A DNA stretch of 64,000 nt, taken from the NCBI RefSeq assembly GCF_029936995.1, contig NZ_JAPYRE010000003.1:124001-188000 (forward strand). The letters are read 5' to 3'. The notes beneath the pieces are model-generated. The model ran no database searches and was not told the DNA's origin. It saw only the letters and a program-made list of their open reading frames with translations. Position numbers and translations under genes: made by a program. The DNA is from Henriciella sp. Its GTDB lineage: Bacteria; Pseudomonadota; Alphaproteobacteria; Caulobacterales; Hyphomonadaceae. This document shows positions 38,642-47,346 of the stretch, piece by piece; positions within the stretch are counted from its first letter, which is position 1, and each line of letters begins with the position of its first letter.

Positions 38642-39070
38642 TTATGCTTTCGGGCGGCTCTTGATGGTGCCGGAAAAGTTCATGCACGGTGTACCATCAC
38701 TGGTGATGAGGCCGCGGACAAATGTAAGAGAGCGCCCGGCCCTCAGGACCTCGCCGCGCGCCTCTACCCACGAACCTTCCAGCGCGCCGGAGAGAAATTC
38801 GGAATTGAAGGCGACTGTTACGCCTGGGCCGTTGAGGTGTCCTTGAGCGATTGTGAAAAGTGAGACGTCCGCAAACGACATCAGGCAGCCCCCGTGAACA
38901 ACGCCATCTGCGTTCATGTGCTTACGCTGGGCGCGGAAAGCAGAGACAGGCCCATATTCATCGACACGATAGTAGAAAGGCCCGGCGGATTCATACTCAT
39001 AAGGTTCGTGGACATCAGTAAACCAGCCCGCGAACTCACCGCTCTCGATCTCTGTTCTTGGCACGCGCAT
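38642..39070 (-). CDS. PaaI-like hotdog-fold thioesterase
   Basis: Acyl-CoA thioesterase-type protein of 142 aa. The typical strand-helix core is MNADGVVHGGCLMSFADVSLF, with H/G and catalytic Asp in the FADVSLF helix, followed by VAFNSEFLSGA, and ends in TIKSRPKA. Divergent from the acyl-CoA dehydrogenase at 39192. Substrate unknown; context points to acyl-CoA metabolism. Confidence 0.85.
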   Translation of the reverse strand: MRVPRTEIESGEFAGWFTDVHEPYEYESAGPFYYRVDEYGPVSAFRAQRKHMNADGVVHGGCLMSFADVSLFTIAQGHLNGPGVTVAFNSEFLSGALEGSWVEARGEVLRAGRSLTFVRGLITSDGTPCMNFSGTIKSRPKA

Positions 39071-39191
39071 CCTCCTTCGATTGATGGCCCCCTCTATCGT
39101 GCCTGCGACGATGACGCCAACCCTTCATGCTTGCGCTAATGCCTGATTGCCATCACACCGTATGGTGACGAGATGATGATAGGAGGCTCTC

Positions 39192-40352
39192 ATGGCTTTT
39201 GATGCCGAAATCAGGCAGGCGCTGATCGAACAGGTGCGCCGCTTTGTTACAGAGAAGTGCATTCCGATTGAGGCCCAGGTGGGGGAAACCGACGAAGTGC
39301 CTCAGGCTATCGTTGACGAGATGAAAAATCTCGGTCTGTTCGGCCTTGCCGTGCCTGAAGAATATGGGGGCCTCGGCCTCGACATGGAAACTGAATGCCT
39401 CGTTGCGCTTGAGCTCGGGCGAACATCTCCAGCCTTCCGCTCGGTCGCAGGGACGAATATCGGGATCGGCAGCCAGGCGCTTGTTCTTTTCGGCACGGAT
39501 GAGCAGAAGGAAAAGTGGCTTCCCGGCATTGCATCCGGGGACCTGATCGCGAGTTTCGCATTGACTGAGCCTGAAGCTGGCTCCGATGCCGGTGGTCTCA
39601 AGACCAAGGCAGTCAGAGACGGCGATGAATATGTGCTGAGTGGCTCCAAGCGCTACATTACAAATGCCAACAAGGCGAACCTGTTCACCGTCATGGCGCG
39701 CACCAATCCCGACGAGCCGGGTGCGAAAGGCGTTTCTGCCTTCATCGTCGAGCGTGATGCACCAGGCGTCAGTGTCGGTGCCCCGGAGAGCAAGATGGGC
39801 CAGCAGGGCGCGCATGCCTGCGACGTCAATTTTGACGAGGTTCGTATCCCGGCTTCGAATATGATTGGCAAGGAAGGTGAGGGCTTCAAGGTCGCGATGA
39901 GCGTGCTCGACAAGGGCCGGCTCCATATCTCGGCTGTTGCGACTGGCGCTTCGGAACGGCTCATCAAGGAAATGGTCAACTACGCCATGGAGCGTGAGCA
40001 GTTCGGCAAGCCGATTGCCCAGCACCAGCTTATCCAGGGCATGATGGCTGATAGTCAGGCTGAAGCCTATGCTGCACGTTGCATGATTCTGGATGCAGCA
40101 CGTCGCCGCGACGAAGGCGAAAACGTCACCATCCTCGCCTCAAGCACGAAACTCTTTGCTACGGAGGCATGCGGCCGGGTTGCTGATCGGGCGGTGCAGG
40201 TGTTCGGTGGTGCAGGCTATATCACCGATTACGGCATCGAGCGTTTCTATCGTGACGTACGTCTTTTCCGTCTGTACGAAGGCACATCGCAAATTCAGCA
40301 AATCGTTATTGCGCGTGAATTGATGAAAGCTGCGAAAGCTGATCAACTGTAG
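39192..40352 (+). CDS. Acyl-CoA dehydrogenase (YEGT-type)
   Basis: FAD-dependent short/medium-chain acyl-CoA dehydrogenase (386 aa). It has the classic ASFALTEPEAGSDAGG flavin segment, QVFGGAGYITDYGIERFYRD and the catalytic glutamate in RLYEGTSQIQQ near the C-terminus. GGAGG lies about 7 bases upstream of the ATG. With the dehydrogenase at 36758 this gives two subtypes in one 4-kb stretch; chain-length preference is not evident from sequence. Confidence 0.94.
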   Translation: MAFDAEIRQALIEQVRRFVTEKCIPIEAQVGETDEVPQAIVDEMKNLGLFGLAVPEEYGGLGLDMETECLVALELGRTSPAFRSVAGTNIGIGSQALVLFGTDEQKEKWLPGIASGDLIASFALTEPEAGSDAGGLKTKAVRDGDEYVLSGSKRYITNANKANLFTVMARTNPDEPGAKGVSAFIVERDAPGVSVGAPESKMGQQGAHACDVNFDEVRIPASNMIGKEGEGFKVAMSVLDKGRLHISAVATGASERLIKEMVNYAMEREQFGKPIAQHQLIQGMMADSQAEAYAARCMILDAARRRDEGENVTILASSTKLFATEACGRVADRAVQVFGGAGYITDYGIERFYRDVRLFRLYEGTSQIQQIVIARELMKAAKADQL

Positions 40353-40381
40353 CTTATCAACATGGCAGAGGGGCTGGAGCG

Positions 40382-41617
40382 ATGAGCTTGCAGGATGATA
40401 TTTCGGCGTCCGACGTGGGCCTGAATGAAGAAAAGCTGGAGCAGATATCCGGTTTCTTTGGCACGTCCTATCTCGATAGTGGCAAATTGCCTTGTATGGC
40501 GACACTTGTTTCCCGAAATGGGCAGGTGGTTCACGAAGCCTATCGCGGCAAAACCCAGCTGGAGGGCGGTCAGCCCATCAATGCTGATACCATTTTCCGC
40601 ATTTATTCCATGACGAAGCCGATCACATCTGTGGCGGCTATGATGCTCTTCGAGGAAGGTAGACTGCGCCTAGATCATGAGGTTTCGCGTTACATCCCCG
40701 AGTTTGCCGAGACCGAAGTCTGGGTAAGTGGCACCCCTGAAGATTACGAGACACGTAAGCCGAACCGCCCCATGGAAGTGCGTGATCTATTCACCCATAC
40801 CTCCGGGCTGACCTATGGCTTCCTTTTTCAGAACGAGGTCGATACGCTTTACCGGCAGGAAAAGATTGCCCGCCCAGATGAGACGCTTGAGGAAATGTGC
40901 GCGCGCCTCGCGAAGCTGCCGCTTGTTTTCTCGCCAGGAACACGCTGGAACTATGGTCACTCCACAGATGTGCTGGGCCGCATTGTCGAGGTCGCCTCCG
41001 GCCAGTCGCTCGACACGTTCTTCCGTGAGCGTATTTTCGAGCCTCTGGGCATGGAGGATACTGATTTCTATGTGCCTGCAGACAAGCTCAACCGTCTCAT
41101 GGCCTGTTATGCGAAGGATCCGGAAAGCGGAAAAATATCGCTCAGCGATGGAGCCGGAGACGAGTCGAAACTCTACCGTGCCCAGCCGCCCCTCCTGAAT
41201 GCAGGTGGCGGGCTGGTCTCGACACTCAAGGATTATCACCGGTTCTGCCTGATGCTGCTGCATGGCGGGCGTCTGGACGGTGCACGCCTCCTGTCGCCCA
41301 AGACGGTCGAGTTCATGCGCATGAACCATCTTCCTGAGAACAGGACCATTCGCCAGATGGGTGACAAGACCTTCACCGAGGCCCGTATGGACGGGAATGG
41401 CTTCGGGCTCGGTGGTTCGGTTGTCACCGATGTGGCGGAGACAATGCAACCCGGCTCACCCGGCACTTTCAGCTGGGGCGGGCTCGCCAACACCTTCTTC
41501 TGGATCGATTATGCCGAGGAGCTGATCGCCATACAGGCAACGCAGATGATCCCGTCCGGCTGCTACCCGATCCGCCCGCAATTCCAGCAGCTCGTTTATG
41601 CGGCGATAGACTGGTGA
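40382..41617 (+). CDS. Serine hydrolase, class C beta-lactamase-like
   Basis: 411-aa member of the beta-lactamase/EstB esterase family. Nucleophile motif S76-M-T-K79; Y191-G-H stands for the Y-x-N motif; the GGL of FSWGGLANTFFWID replaces the K-T-G box. No signal peptide is evident, so probably cytosolic, which argues for an esterase rather than a resistance enzyme. It starts 29 bases after the acyl-CoA dehydrogenase gene and overlaps the DUF3253 gene as GTGA. Confidence 0.87.
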   Translation: MSLQDDISASDVGLNEEKLEQISGFFGTSYLDSGKLPCMATLVSRNGQVVHEAYRGKTQLEGGQPINADTIFRIYSMTKPITSVAAMMLFEEGRLRLDHEVSRYIPEFAETEVWVSGTPEDYETRKPNRPMEVRDLFTHTSGLTYGFLFQNEVDTLYRQEKIARPDETLEEMCARLAKLPLVFSPGTRWNYGHSTDVLGRIVEVASGQSLDTFFRERIFEPLGMEDTDFYVPADKLNRLMACYAKDPESGKISLSDGAGDESKLYRAQPPLLNAGGGLVSTLKDYHRFCLMLLHGGRLDGARLLSPKTVEFMRMNHLPENRTIRQMGDKTFTEARMDGNGFGLGGSVVTDVAETMQPGSPGTFSWGGLANTFFWIDYAEELIAIQATQMIPSGCYPIRPQFQQLVYAAIDW

Positions 41618-41895
41618 GTGATACGGAAGCCAAAAACCGCCGCAAAAAAGCTTCGCTCGACGAGCTGATCCTTGAACTCACTGCAGAGCGCGGCGCAGGC
41701 AGGACGATTTGCCCCTCAGAAGTTGCACGTGCCAAGCGAGAGGAGGATTGGCAGCTACTGATGGGAGAGATCAGGGTGCGGGCTGTCAAGCTCGCCATGG
41801 CGGGACAGGTGACGATCTATAGAAAGGGCAAACCGGTAGACCCCGAAAGTTTCAAAGGTGTCTACCGGATTGGGTCCTCCGAAGGACTGGCTTAG
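41614..41895 (+). CDS. DUF3253 protein (93 aa)
   Basis: Small basic helical protein; the TICPSEVAR and DWQLLMGEIRVRAVKLAMAG segments match DUF3253, which looks like a winged-helix DNA-binding-type fold. GTG start in a GTGA overlap with the serine hydrolase. Its stop overlaps the convergent enoyl-CoA hydratase stop by 4 bases. Function unknown. Confidence 0.82.
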   Translation: MSDTEAKNRRKKASLDELILELTAERGAGRTICPSEVARAKREEDWQLLMGEIRVRAVKLAMAGQVTIYRKGKPVDPESFKGVYRIGSSEGLA

Positions 41896-42683
41896 GCCTT
41901 CTTGAAGTCCGCCGGGCGTTTCTCAAGGAACGCCTTCACGCCTTCGGCAAAGTCTGGTGAGCGGCCTGCAGTGCGCTGGGCGAAGCGCTCGGCCTGGAGC
42001 TGACTGTCGAAGTCATTGTCTTCAGCTTCCCACACAAGATTGCGGATCAGGGCGAGAGCCGTGGTCGGGCCTTCTGCAAGTTGACGGGCATAATTAGTCG
42101 CCTCATCCATCAGCTTGTCATCGGCTACAACGCGGTTGACCAGGCCCCATTGCTCCGCCTGCGCGGCCGGTATCTTCTCGCCGAACAGCGTCATCTCCAT
42201 GGCACGTGCCCGTCCGATCGCGCGGGTCAGCAGATAGGTCGAGCCACCATCCGGCACCAGGCCGATACGGCGGAAGGCTTGCAGGAAGTATGCGCTTTCA
42301 GCCGCAACGATGAAATCACCTGCAAGCGCAATGGAACAGCCAACCCCGGCAGCCGCACCGTTCACTGCCGTGATAACGGGGTGAGGATGTGTGCGGATCG
42401 CCTTGATGAACGGGTTGTAGGCCCGGTCCAGTTCTCGGCCTGCATCCGGCTTGCGCTCGGATTTGCCCGAGCCACCCATATTGCCTGAAAGATTTGCGCC
42501 AGAGCAGAAGCCACGGCCCTTACCAGTAATGATTGTACAGCGTGCTTCATCGCCTGCCTTTTCGAGGGCAAGGCTCATTTCATCGATTGTATCGGTGCCG
42601 GCAGCGTTCATCGTTTTCGGGTCGTTGAACGCGATAATGGCGATATCGTCTTCGACGGTATAGGTGATCTTTTCAAAGCTCAT
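41892..42683 (-). CDS. Enoyl-CoA hydratase/isomerase (PaaG-like)
   Basis: Crotonase-superfamily protein of 263 aa. The oxyanion-hole strand is GRGFCSGANLSG, and AAAGVGCSIALAGDFIVAA is typical. The hydratase Glu pair is not seen; the substrate segment reads GLVPDGGST, with Asp, as in PaaG-type isomerases, so an isomerase role is possible. The ATG at 42683 has an AGGAAA ribosome site and gives the family length; 85 in-frame upstream codons are rejected. Divergent from the aldehyde dehydrogenase. Confidence 0.9.
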   Translation of the reverse strand: MSFEKITYTVEDDIAIIAFNDPKTMNAAGTDTIDEMSLALEKAGDEARCTIITGKGRGFCSGANLSGNMGGSGKSERKPDAGRELDRAYNPFIKAIRTHPHPVITAVNGAAAGVGCSIALAGDFIVAAESAYFLQAFRRIGLVPDGGSTYLLTRAIGRARAMEMTLFGEKIPAAQAEQWGLVNRVVADDKLMDEATNYARQLAEGPTTALALIRNLVWEAEDNDFDSQLQAERFAQRTAGRSPDFAEGVKAFLEKRPADFKKA

Positions 42684-42695
42684 TTGGCGTTTCCT

Positions 42696-42749
42696 CGTCA
42701 CGGTTTGAACATCAAGGTAACGCCTTCCTCGAGACAGAAAACCGTGACG
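42696..42749. promoter_or_regulatory. Perfect 11-bp inverted repeat in the hydratase/dehydrogenase divergent region
   Basis: CGTCACGGTTT (42696-42706) and AAACCGTGACG (42739-42749) are exact inverted copies separated by 32 bases; arm centres are 43 bp apart, close to four helical turns. The left arm starts 13 bases before the hydratase start. This looks like paired sites for a shared regulator of both divergent genes, or a long-range hairpin. The arm is not itself palindromic. Confidence 0.6.
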
Positions 42750-42822
42750 TGGCGGCAATGTTTGGTTTGTAAGAATTCTCCGGTAGAGTGCTTTCAACAA
42801 TACAATTTCTGGGAGGTTCAAG

Positions 42823-44259
42823 ATGGCACTGGATGGTACAAGCCCTGGCGACATGAATGCGGTTCTCAACAAGCAGAAAGCGGCGCATCTGCGCGATGGC
42901 ATTCCGTCTGTCGAGAAGAGGGGGGAGTGGCTCGACAAGTCGATTGATCTTCTCGTGACTCACAGGACGGCCCTCAGTGAAGCGATGAGTGCGGATTTTG
43001 GCCACCGCTCGATCGACCAGTCTGATTTTACCGATATTGCCGGGTCCATTGGCGCGTTGAAATACGCGAAGAAGAATTTGAAGAAATGGATGAAGCCGGA
43101 AAAGCGTTCGACGGATTTCCCGCTCAACCTGTTCGGAGCAAAGGCACATATCCAGTACCAGCCGAAAGGCGTAGTCGGGGTTATCAGCCCGTGGAACTTC
43201 CCGGTAAATCTGACTTTCACACCCCTCGCCGGGATTTTCGCGGCAGGCAATCGCGCAATGATCAAACCATCGGAGTTTACAGAACAGACGTCCGAGCTGA
43301 TGAAGAAACTGCTCGGGGAGTATTATTCAGAAGAGGAAGTCGCCGTCGTTACCGGTGGGCCAGATGCCGGGGCGGCATTCTCGCAACTGGCTTTCGATCA
43401 TATGATATTCACGGGTGCGACCTCGATTGCGCGTCATGTGATGCGGGCAGCAGCCGACAATCTCGTGCCGCTGACCCTCGAGCTCGGTGGCAAGTCTCCG
43501 GTCGTGCTGGGTGAATCCGCTGATCTCGACAAGGCTGCCAAGCGTATCATGGCGGGCAAGACGCTGAATGCGGGCCAGATCTGCCTTGCACCGGATTACG
43601 CCTTTGTGCCCAAGGCAAAGACGAAGGATTTCGTCGATGCTGCGACGAGTGCGGTCGAGACCATGTTCCCGACTGGGCTGAAGGATAATGGGGATTACAC
43701 CTCGGTCGTGAATCAACGCCATTATGATCGCCTTCAGGGGTATCTGGAAGACGCAAGATCAAAGGGCGCGGATATTATCGAGATCAATCCGGCGGGCGAG
43801 CAGTTCGACCAGCAGCCCCATCACAAGATGGCTCCGCACATTATCGTCGACCCGACCGACGATATGGCGGTTATGCAGGACGAGATTTTCGGGCCTATCC
43901 TTCCGATCAAATCCTACACGGATACGAAGGATGCTGTAGCCTATGTTAACGCCCACCCGCGTCCTCTCGGCCTTTATTACTTTGGCGAAGATGCAAAGGA
44001 ACGTGATTACGTGCTGGAAAACACCACATCGGGCGGTGTCACCGTGAACGATGTCCTTTTTCACGTCGCGCAGGAAGATCTTCCGTTTGGCGGTGTCGGC
44101 CCGTCGGGCATGGGCTCATATCACGGCGTTGACGGTTTCAAGGAGTTCAGTCACGCCAAGTCGGTCTATACTCAGGTCGGTGCTGATCTTCTTGCCATGG
44201 TCCGCCCCCCGTACGGCGAGAAATATCGCAAACAGGTTCAGGGGCGTATCAAGAAATAG
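42823..44259 (+). CDS. Aldehyde dehydrogenase (coniferyl aldehyde dehydrogenase type)
   Basis: NAD(P)-dependent aldehyde dehydrogenase of 478 aa. Catalytic C254 in NAGQICLAP, general base E220 in LTLELGGKSP and N125 in ISPWNFPV are all present. The HHKMAPHII stretch and the PFGGVGPSGMGSYHG region with following KEFSHAKSV resemble the CalB/AldH group that act on coniferyl or long-chain aldehydes. GGGAGG is just upstream of the ATG. Substrate uncertain. Confidence 0.9.
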   Translation: MALDGTSPGDMNAVLNKQKAAHLRDGIPSVEKRGEWLDKSIDLLVTHRTALSEAMSADFGHRSIDQSDFTDIAGSIGALKYAKKNLKKWMKPEKRSTDFPLNLFGAKAHIQYQPKGVVGVISPWNFPVNLTFTPLAGIFAAGNRAMIKPSEFTEQTSELMKKLLGEYYSEEEVAVVTGGPDAGAAFSQLAFDHMIFTGATSIARHVMRAAADNLVPLTLELGGKSPVVLGESADLDKAAKRIMAGKTLNAGQICLAPDYAFVPKAKTKDFVDAATSAVETMFPTGLKDNGDYTSVVNQRHYDRLQGYLEDARSKGADIIEINPAGEQFDQQPHHKMAPHIIVDPTDDMAVMQDEIFGPILPIKSYTDTKDAVAYVNAHPRPLGLYYFGEDAKERDYVLENTTSGGVTVNDVLFHVAQEDLPFGGVGPSGMGSYHGVDGFKEFSHAKSVYTQVGADLLAMVRPPYGEKYRKQVQGRIKK

Positions 44260-44276
44260 GCAGGCCTTTATGGATT

Positions 44277-44300
44277 GCGCCCCCTGCTCGTGCGGGGGCG
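44277..44300. repeat. 7-bp GC-rich hairpin between convergent genes
   Basis: CGCCCCC (44278-44284) pairs with GGGGGCG (44294-44300) in the 49-base gap between the aldehyde dehydrogenase and helicase stops. No T-run follows on either strand, so it is at most a weak bidirectional terminator. Confidence 0.35.
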
Positions 44301-44308
44301 TCTATCCA

Positions 44309-45793
44309 TCACCGCTTGAGAAAATCTGGTACATTGTCCCCAAAGCCCCGCACGACATCGGATGCCGGTTCCAGTTCGTCCTTGTTTCGCCTGCGGTCTT
44401 TGTCAGAAGACTTGCGATTATTGGCTCTGGCGGGGGTGGATTTTCCCTCAGTCTTGGCGGACGGTTTCTTTCCGGACCCGTTTTCAGGGGCCTTGTCTTC
44501 ACGTGCGCCATCGTCCTCTTTGGCTCGGCTCGTCGTTTTTCCACGCTTGCGACCACCACGTGACCGGCTATTGCCCTGATCATCCGGCTTTCCGCGGCGC
44601 CCCCGGCGGCCGCCCCCGGTATCCGCCGGAAGGTTTTCAAGTTCTTCTGCAAGACCTTCGGGCATGTACTCCTCGACGTCGGTCTTGATCATCTTCATGA
44701 CACCGGCCCAGGACTTCTCATCAAACGGGCCTACGATTGTGACACTCTCACCCTTCCGGCCGGCGCGACCCGTGCGGCCAATGCGGTGAACATAGTCTTC
44801 GTCCTTGGGAGGCGGGGCATAGTTGAAAACGTGACTGACGTCCGGCACATCGAGCCCGCGGGCAGCAACATCGGAAGCTACCAGAAGTTTCAGGTCCCCG
44901 TCGCGAAAACGTTCAAGCGTCTGCGTGCGATAGGCTTGCGGCAGATCGCCATGGATGGCGGCGGCGTCGAAGCCATGCTTGTTCAGTGACTTGGTAACGA
45001 TATCGACTTCGCGTTTGCGGTTGCAGAACACGATGCCGTTCTTCACCTCGCGCGTCTCGATGACGCGGCGCAGCGCTGTACGTTTGGCCTTGTCATCGTC
45101 GCGCGGAATTTTGACCACGAACTGCTTGATTGTCTCGGCCGTCTGCGCCTGGCGTGCGACCTCGATCTTCTTTGGCTCTTTCTGGAAGCGTTGTGCGAGC
45201 TTGTTGATCTCCGGCGGCATCGTGGCCGAAAAGAGAAGCGTCTGGCGGCGCGGGGGAAGAAGCGCGCAAATCTTCTCAATATCGGGAATGAAGCCCATAT
45301 CGAGCATTCTATCAGCTTCATCAATGACGAGGATTTCCACGCCGGTAAGGAGGATCTTGCCACGCTCGAACTGGTCGATAAGGCGTCCGGGCGTTGCGAT
45401 CAGAACATCTACGCCGCGCATGAGAGCCTGTTCCTGCTCCTTGAACGAGACCCCGCCGATCAGGAGCGCCATGCTGAGTTTCAGGTGTTTGCCGTACTTC
45501 TCGAAATTTTCCGCCACTTGCGCAGCCAGCTCGCGGGTCGGAGCAAGGATCAGGGTGCGCGGCATCCGGGCGCGGGCGCGTCCCTGCTCAAGGCGGTGAA
45601 TCATCGGTAGGACGAAAGCTGCTGTCTTGCCCGTACCCGTCTGTGCGATACCGGTTACGTCGCCACCCAGGAGAACGTGGGGGATGGCTTCAGCCTGAAT
45701 CGGCGTCGGCGTTGTGTATCCGGACTCTTCAATGGCCTGGAGGATTTTGGGGCCAAGCCCCAGTGCGGCGAAGGTGGTCTTGATCTCAGTCAA
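44309..45793 (-). CDS. DEAD-box RNA helicase (RhlE type)
   Basis: ATP-dependent RNA helicase of 494 aa. Q motif PTPIQ, Walker A AQTGTGKT (50-57), IDEADRMLDMGF, SAT and the HRIGRTGRAG segment are intact. A C-terminal tail of about 100 residues is rich in Lys, Arg, Gly and Ser, as in cold-shock helicases. The TTG at 45793 (GGAACGGACC upstream) is chosen because it gives the usual Phe-x-Leu start before the Q motif; an ATG at 45898 would add 35 residues without family similarity. The start is less certain than the gene. Confidence 0.92.
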   Translation of the reverse strand: MTEIKTTFAALGLGPKILQAIEESGYTTPTPIQAEAIPHVLLGGDVTGIAQTGTGKTAAFVLPMIHRLEQGRARARMPRTLILAPTRELAAQVAENFEKYGKHLKLSMALLIGGVSFKEQEQALMRGVDVLIATPGRLIDQFERGKILLTGVEILVIDEADRMLDMGFIPDIEKICALLPPRRQTLLFSATMPPEINKLAQRFQKEPKKIEVARQAQTAETIKQFVVKIPRDDDKAKRTALRRVIETREVKNGIVFCNRKREVDIVTKSLNKHGFDAAAIHGDLPQAYRTQTLERFRDGDLKLLVASDVAARGLDVPDVSHVFNYAPPPKDEDYVHRIGRTGRAGRKGESVTIVGPFDEKSWAGVMKMIKTDVEEYMPEGLAEELENLPADTGGGRRGRRGKPDDQGNSRSRGGRKRGKTTSRAKEDDGAREDKAPENGSGKKPSAKTEGKSTPARANNRKSSDKDRRRNKDELEPASDVVRGFGDNVPDFLKR

Positions 45794-45910
45794 ATCGGTC
45801 CGTTCCGGAAATGGTTTGTCGCGCTGTAGATTGCAAAAAATGTTCCAGCGCAATTCTATGGGCTGCGAATCGTCATTCGCGCCTCTGGTGCAGCGCACAT
45901 AATACAGAAA

Positions 45911-45931
45911 AGCCCGCCATGCTAGGCGGGC
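45911..45931 (-). terminator. Intrinsic terminator of sodB
   Basis: Read on the minus strand, AGCCCGCC and GGCGGGCT pair across a short loop and are followed by TTTT. This lies about 27 bases past the sodB stop and separates sodB from the helicase gene. Confidence 0.8.
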
Positions 45932-45957
45932 TCTTCATCAAGATGATTCAAGGGTCG

Positions 45958-46563
45958 TTATGATGCATCAGCCAGGTTCTGGTTGACGAAGTCCCAATTG
46001 ATCAGATTTTCGATAAATGCCTGCATGTAATTCGGGCGCGAATTCTGATAATCGAGATAGTAGGCATGCTCCCAGACATCCATGGTCAGGAGAGGGGTAG
46101 CACCGTCTTCAGTTACTGGCGTTTCCGCGTTGGGCGTCTTCCGTATGCCGAGCTTGCCGTCCTTCAGAACCAGCCATGCCCAGCCGGAACCAAACTGCCC
46201 GCCGCCAGCAGCCTTGAATTCTTCGGCAAACTTTTCGTAGGAGCCAAAATCTTCGTTGATCTTGTCGGCGATTGCGCCTGTCGGCTTGCCGCCACCGCCG
46301 GGTTTCATGGAATGCCAGTAGAAAGTGTGGTTCCAGACTTGCGCCGCATTATTGAAAAGGCCGGCCTTGGAGCTGTCGCCTGAGGCATCATTGATGATCT
46401 TCTCAAGCGATGCGTCGGCGTGATCCGTGCCTTCGACGAGCTTGTTGAGATTGTTCACATACGTCTGGTGGTGCTTGCCATAGTGAAAGTTCAGCGTCTC
46501 TTCCGAGATATGCGGTGCCAGTGCATCGCGGGAATAGGGAAGGGCTGGAAGTTCGAAAGCCAT
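45958..46563 (-). CDS. sodB: Superoxide dismutase, iron type
   Basis: Converts superoxide to O2 and H2O2 (201 aa). Metal ligands lie in FHYGKHH (H27) and QVWNHTFYW and in DVWEHAYYLDYQN, which is the normal Fe/Mn-SOD motif. The AAGGAG ribosome site ends 7 bases before the ATG. It has its own terminator and is divergent from the NDUFAF6-like gene, 50 bases apart. Fe versus Mn is not settled by sequence alone, but the QFGSGWAWL signature favours Fe. Confidence 0.95.
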   Translation of the reverse strand: MAFELPALPYSRDALAPHISEETLNFHYGKHHQTYVNNLNKLVEGTDHADASLEKIINDASGDSSKAGLFNNAAQVWNHTFYWHSMKPGGGGKPTGAIADKINEDFGSYEKFAEEFKAAGGGQFGSGWAWLVLKDGKLGIRKTPNAETPVTEDGATPLLTMDVWEHAYYLDYQNSRPNYMQAFIENLINWDFVNQNLADAS

Positions 46564-46613
46564 TTGGTCGCTCCTTGCTTTTCGTGTTGGTATCTTAGCG
46601 CGTCGCTGATCAT

Positions 46614-47273
46614 ATGGGTTCCATGACGGACTCTGCTACCCTTACATCCCCTGAAATTTGGGCAAATATTGATGAAAGACTGCGTTCCGGTGACGAGGAT
46701 CGCTGGCTTTCCTCACGTTATGCCGCAAAGCCTGAACGTCACGCCCTGATCGCGCTCTATGCCCTGGCTTATGAGCTCGCCAAGGTTCGTTTGGTCGTTT
46801 CAGAGCCCGCGCTGGGGGCAATTCGTTTCCAGTGGTGGCGCGATGCGCTGGAAGAACTGGAAATGGGTAAGACGCCACGCGCGCATGAGGTTGTCGGAGC
46901 TGTTGCGGACATGCTGGCGGAAGGCCGCTATTCGGTCGATACACTTCAAGACCTTGTAGACCGCTTCGAGGATGCCTTCGGGGATGAGGACCGTGGCCAG
47001 CAGCCAGAAACACTACTGGCCCAGACAGCCGCGAGCGTTTTGGACAGTGCTCATGACTGGCAGGCGAACATCGCCGACCTTGCTCCCCGGGTTGCGGCCC
47101 TGCGCCGGGGCGAGACTGCTGGCGATATAGCCAGCATGCCCAAGATGCCGTCCACTCTACGCCCGGCACTCGCGCATTTCAGGTTGCGCCGTCTTTATGT
47201 CCGCAGAGGACGCCCCGGTAATCTCGCCAAGCGCCTGTGTGTCATGCGGGCAATAATGAGTGGGCGTGTCTAG
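46614..47273 (+). CDS. Squalene/phytoene-synthase-fold protein, NDUFAF6-like
   Basis: 219-aa all-helical protein (WLSSRYAAKPERHALIALYALAYELAKV, FQWWRDALEELE) of the family that contains the mitochondrial complex I assembly factor NDUFAF6 and bacterial relatives. The DxxxD metal motifs needed by squalene or phytoene synthases are absent. A second ATG lies three codons in (46623); no strong ribosome site separates them. An NDUFA12-like gene is 23 kb away, so a complex I assembly role is plausible but not shown. Confidence 0.75.
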   Translation: MGSMTDSATLTSPEIWANIDERLRSGDEDRWLSSRYAAKPERHALIALYALAYELAKVRLVVSEPALGAIRFQWWRDALEELEMGKTPRAHEVVGAVADMLAEGRYSVDTLQDLVDRFEDAFGDEDRGQQPETLLAQTAASVLDSAHDWQANIADLAPRVAALRRGETAGDIASMPKMPSTLRPALAHFRLRRLYVRRGRPGNLAKRLCVMRAIMSGRV

Positions 47274-47316
47274 CCGGATCGAACGTAAGGGGATGCGTCG
47301 ACTGCCGAGGAGGAGC

Positions 47317-47346
47317 TTGACATGAAACCAATAAGTTTCCTATTAA
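47317..47346 (+). promoter_or_regulatory. Promoter of the arsR-SRPBCC operon
   Basis: TTGACA (47317-47322), an 18-base spacer and TATTAA (47341-47346) form a strong sigma-70-type promoter. The spacer contains the first of two inverted repeats. A start near 47353 would leave a leader of only about 15 bases. Confidence 0.75.

Noticed and set aside
39153-40025. 290-codon minus-strand frame
   Set aside because: Shadow of the acyl-CoA dehydrogenase at 39192, which has complete catalytic motifs.
40382-41617. Antibiotic-resistance beta-lactamase
   Set aside because: No export signal and a GGL in place of the KTG box; an esterase-like serine hydrolase fits better.
44277-44300. Strong intrinsic terminator after the aldehyde dehydrogenase gene
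   Set aside because: The stem is good but there is no T-run on either side.
46614-47273. Phytoene or squalene synthase
   Set aside because: Both aspartate-rich metal motifs are absent.
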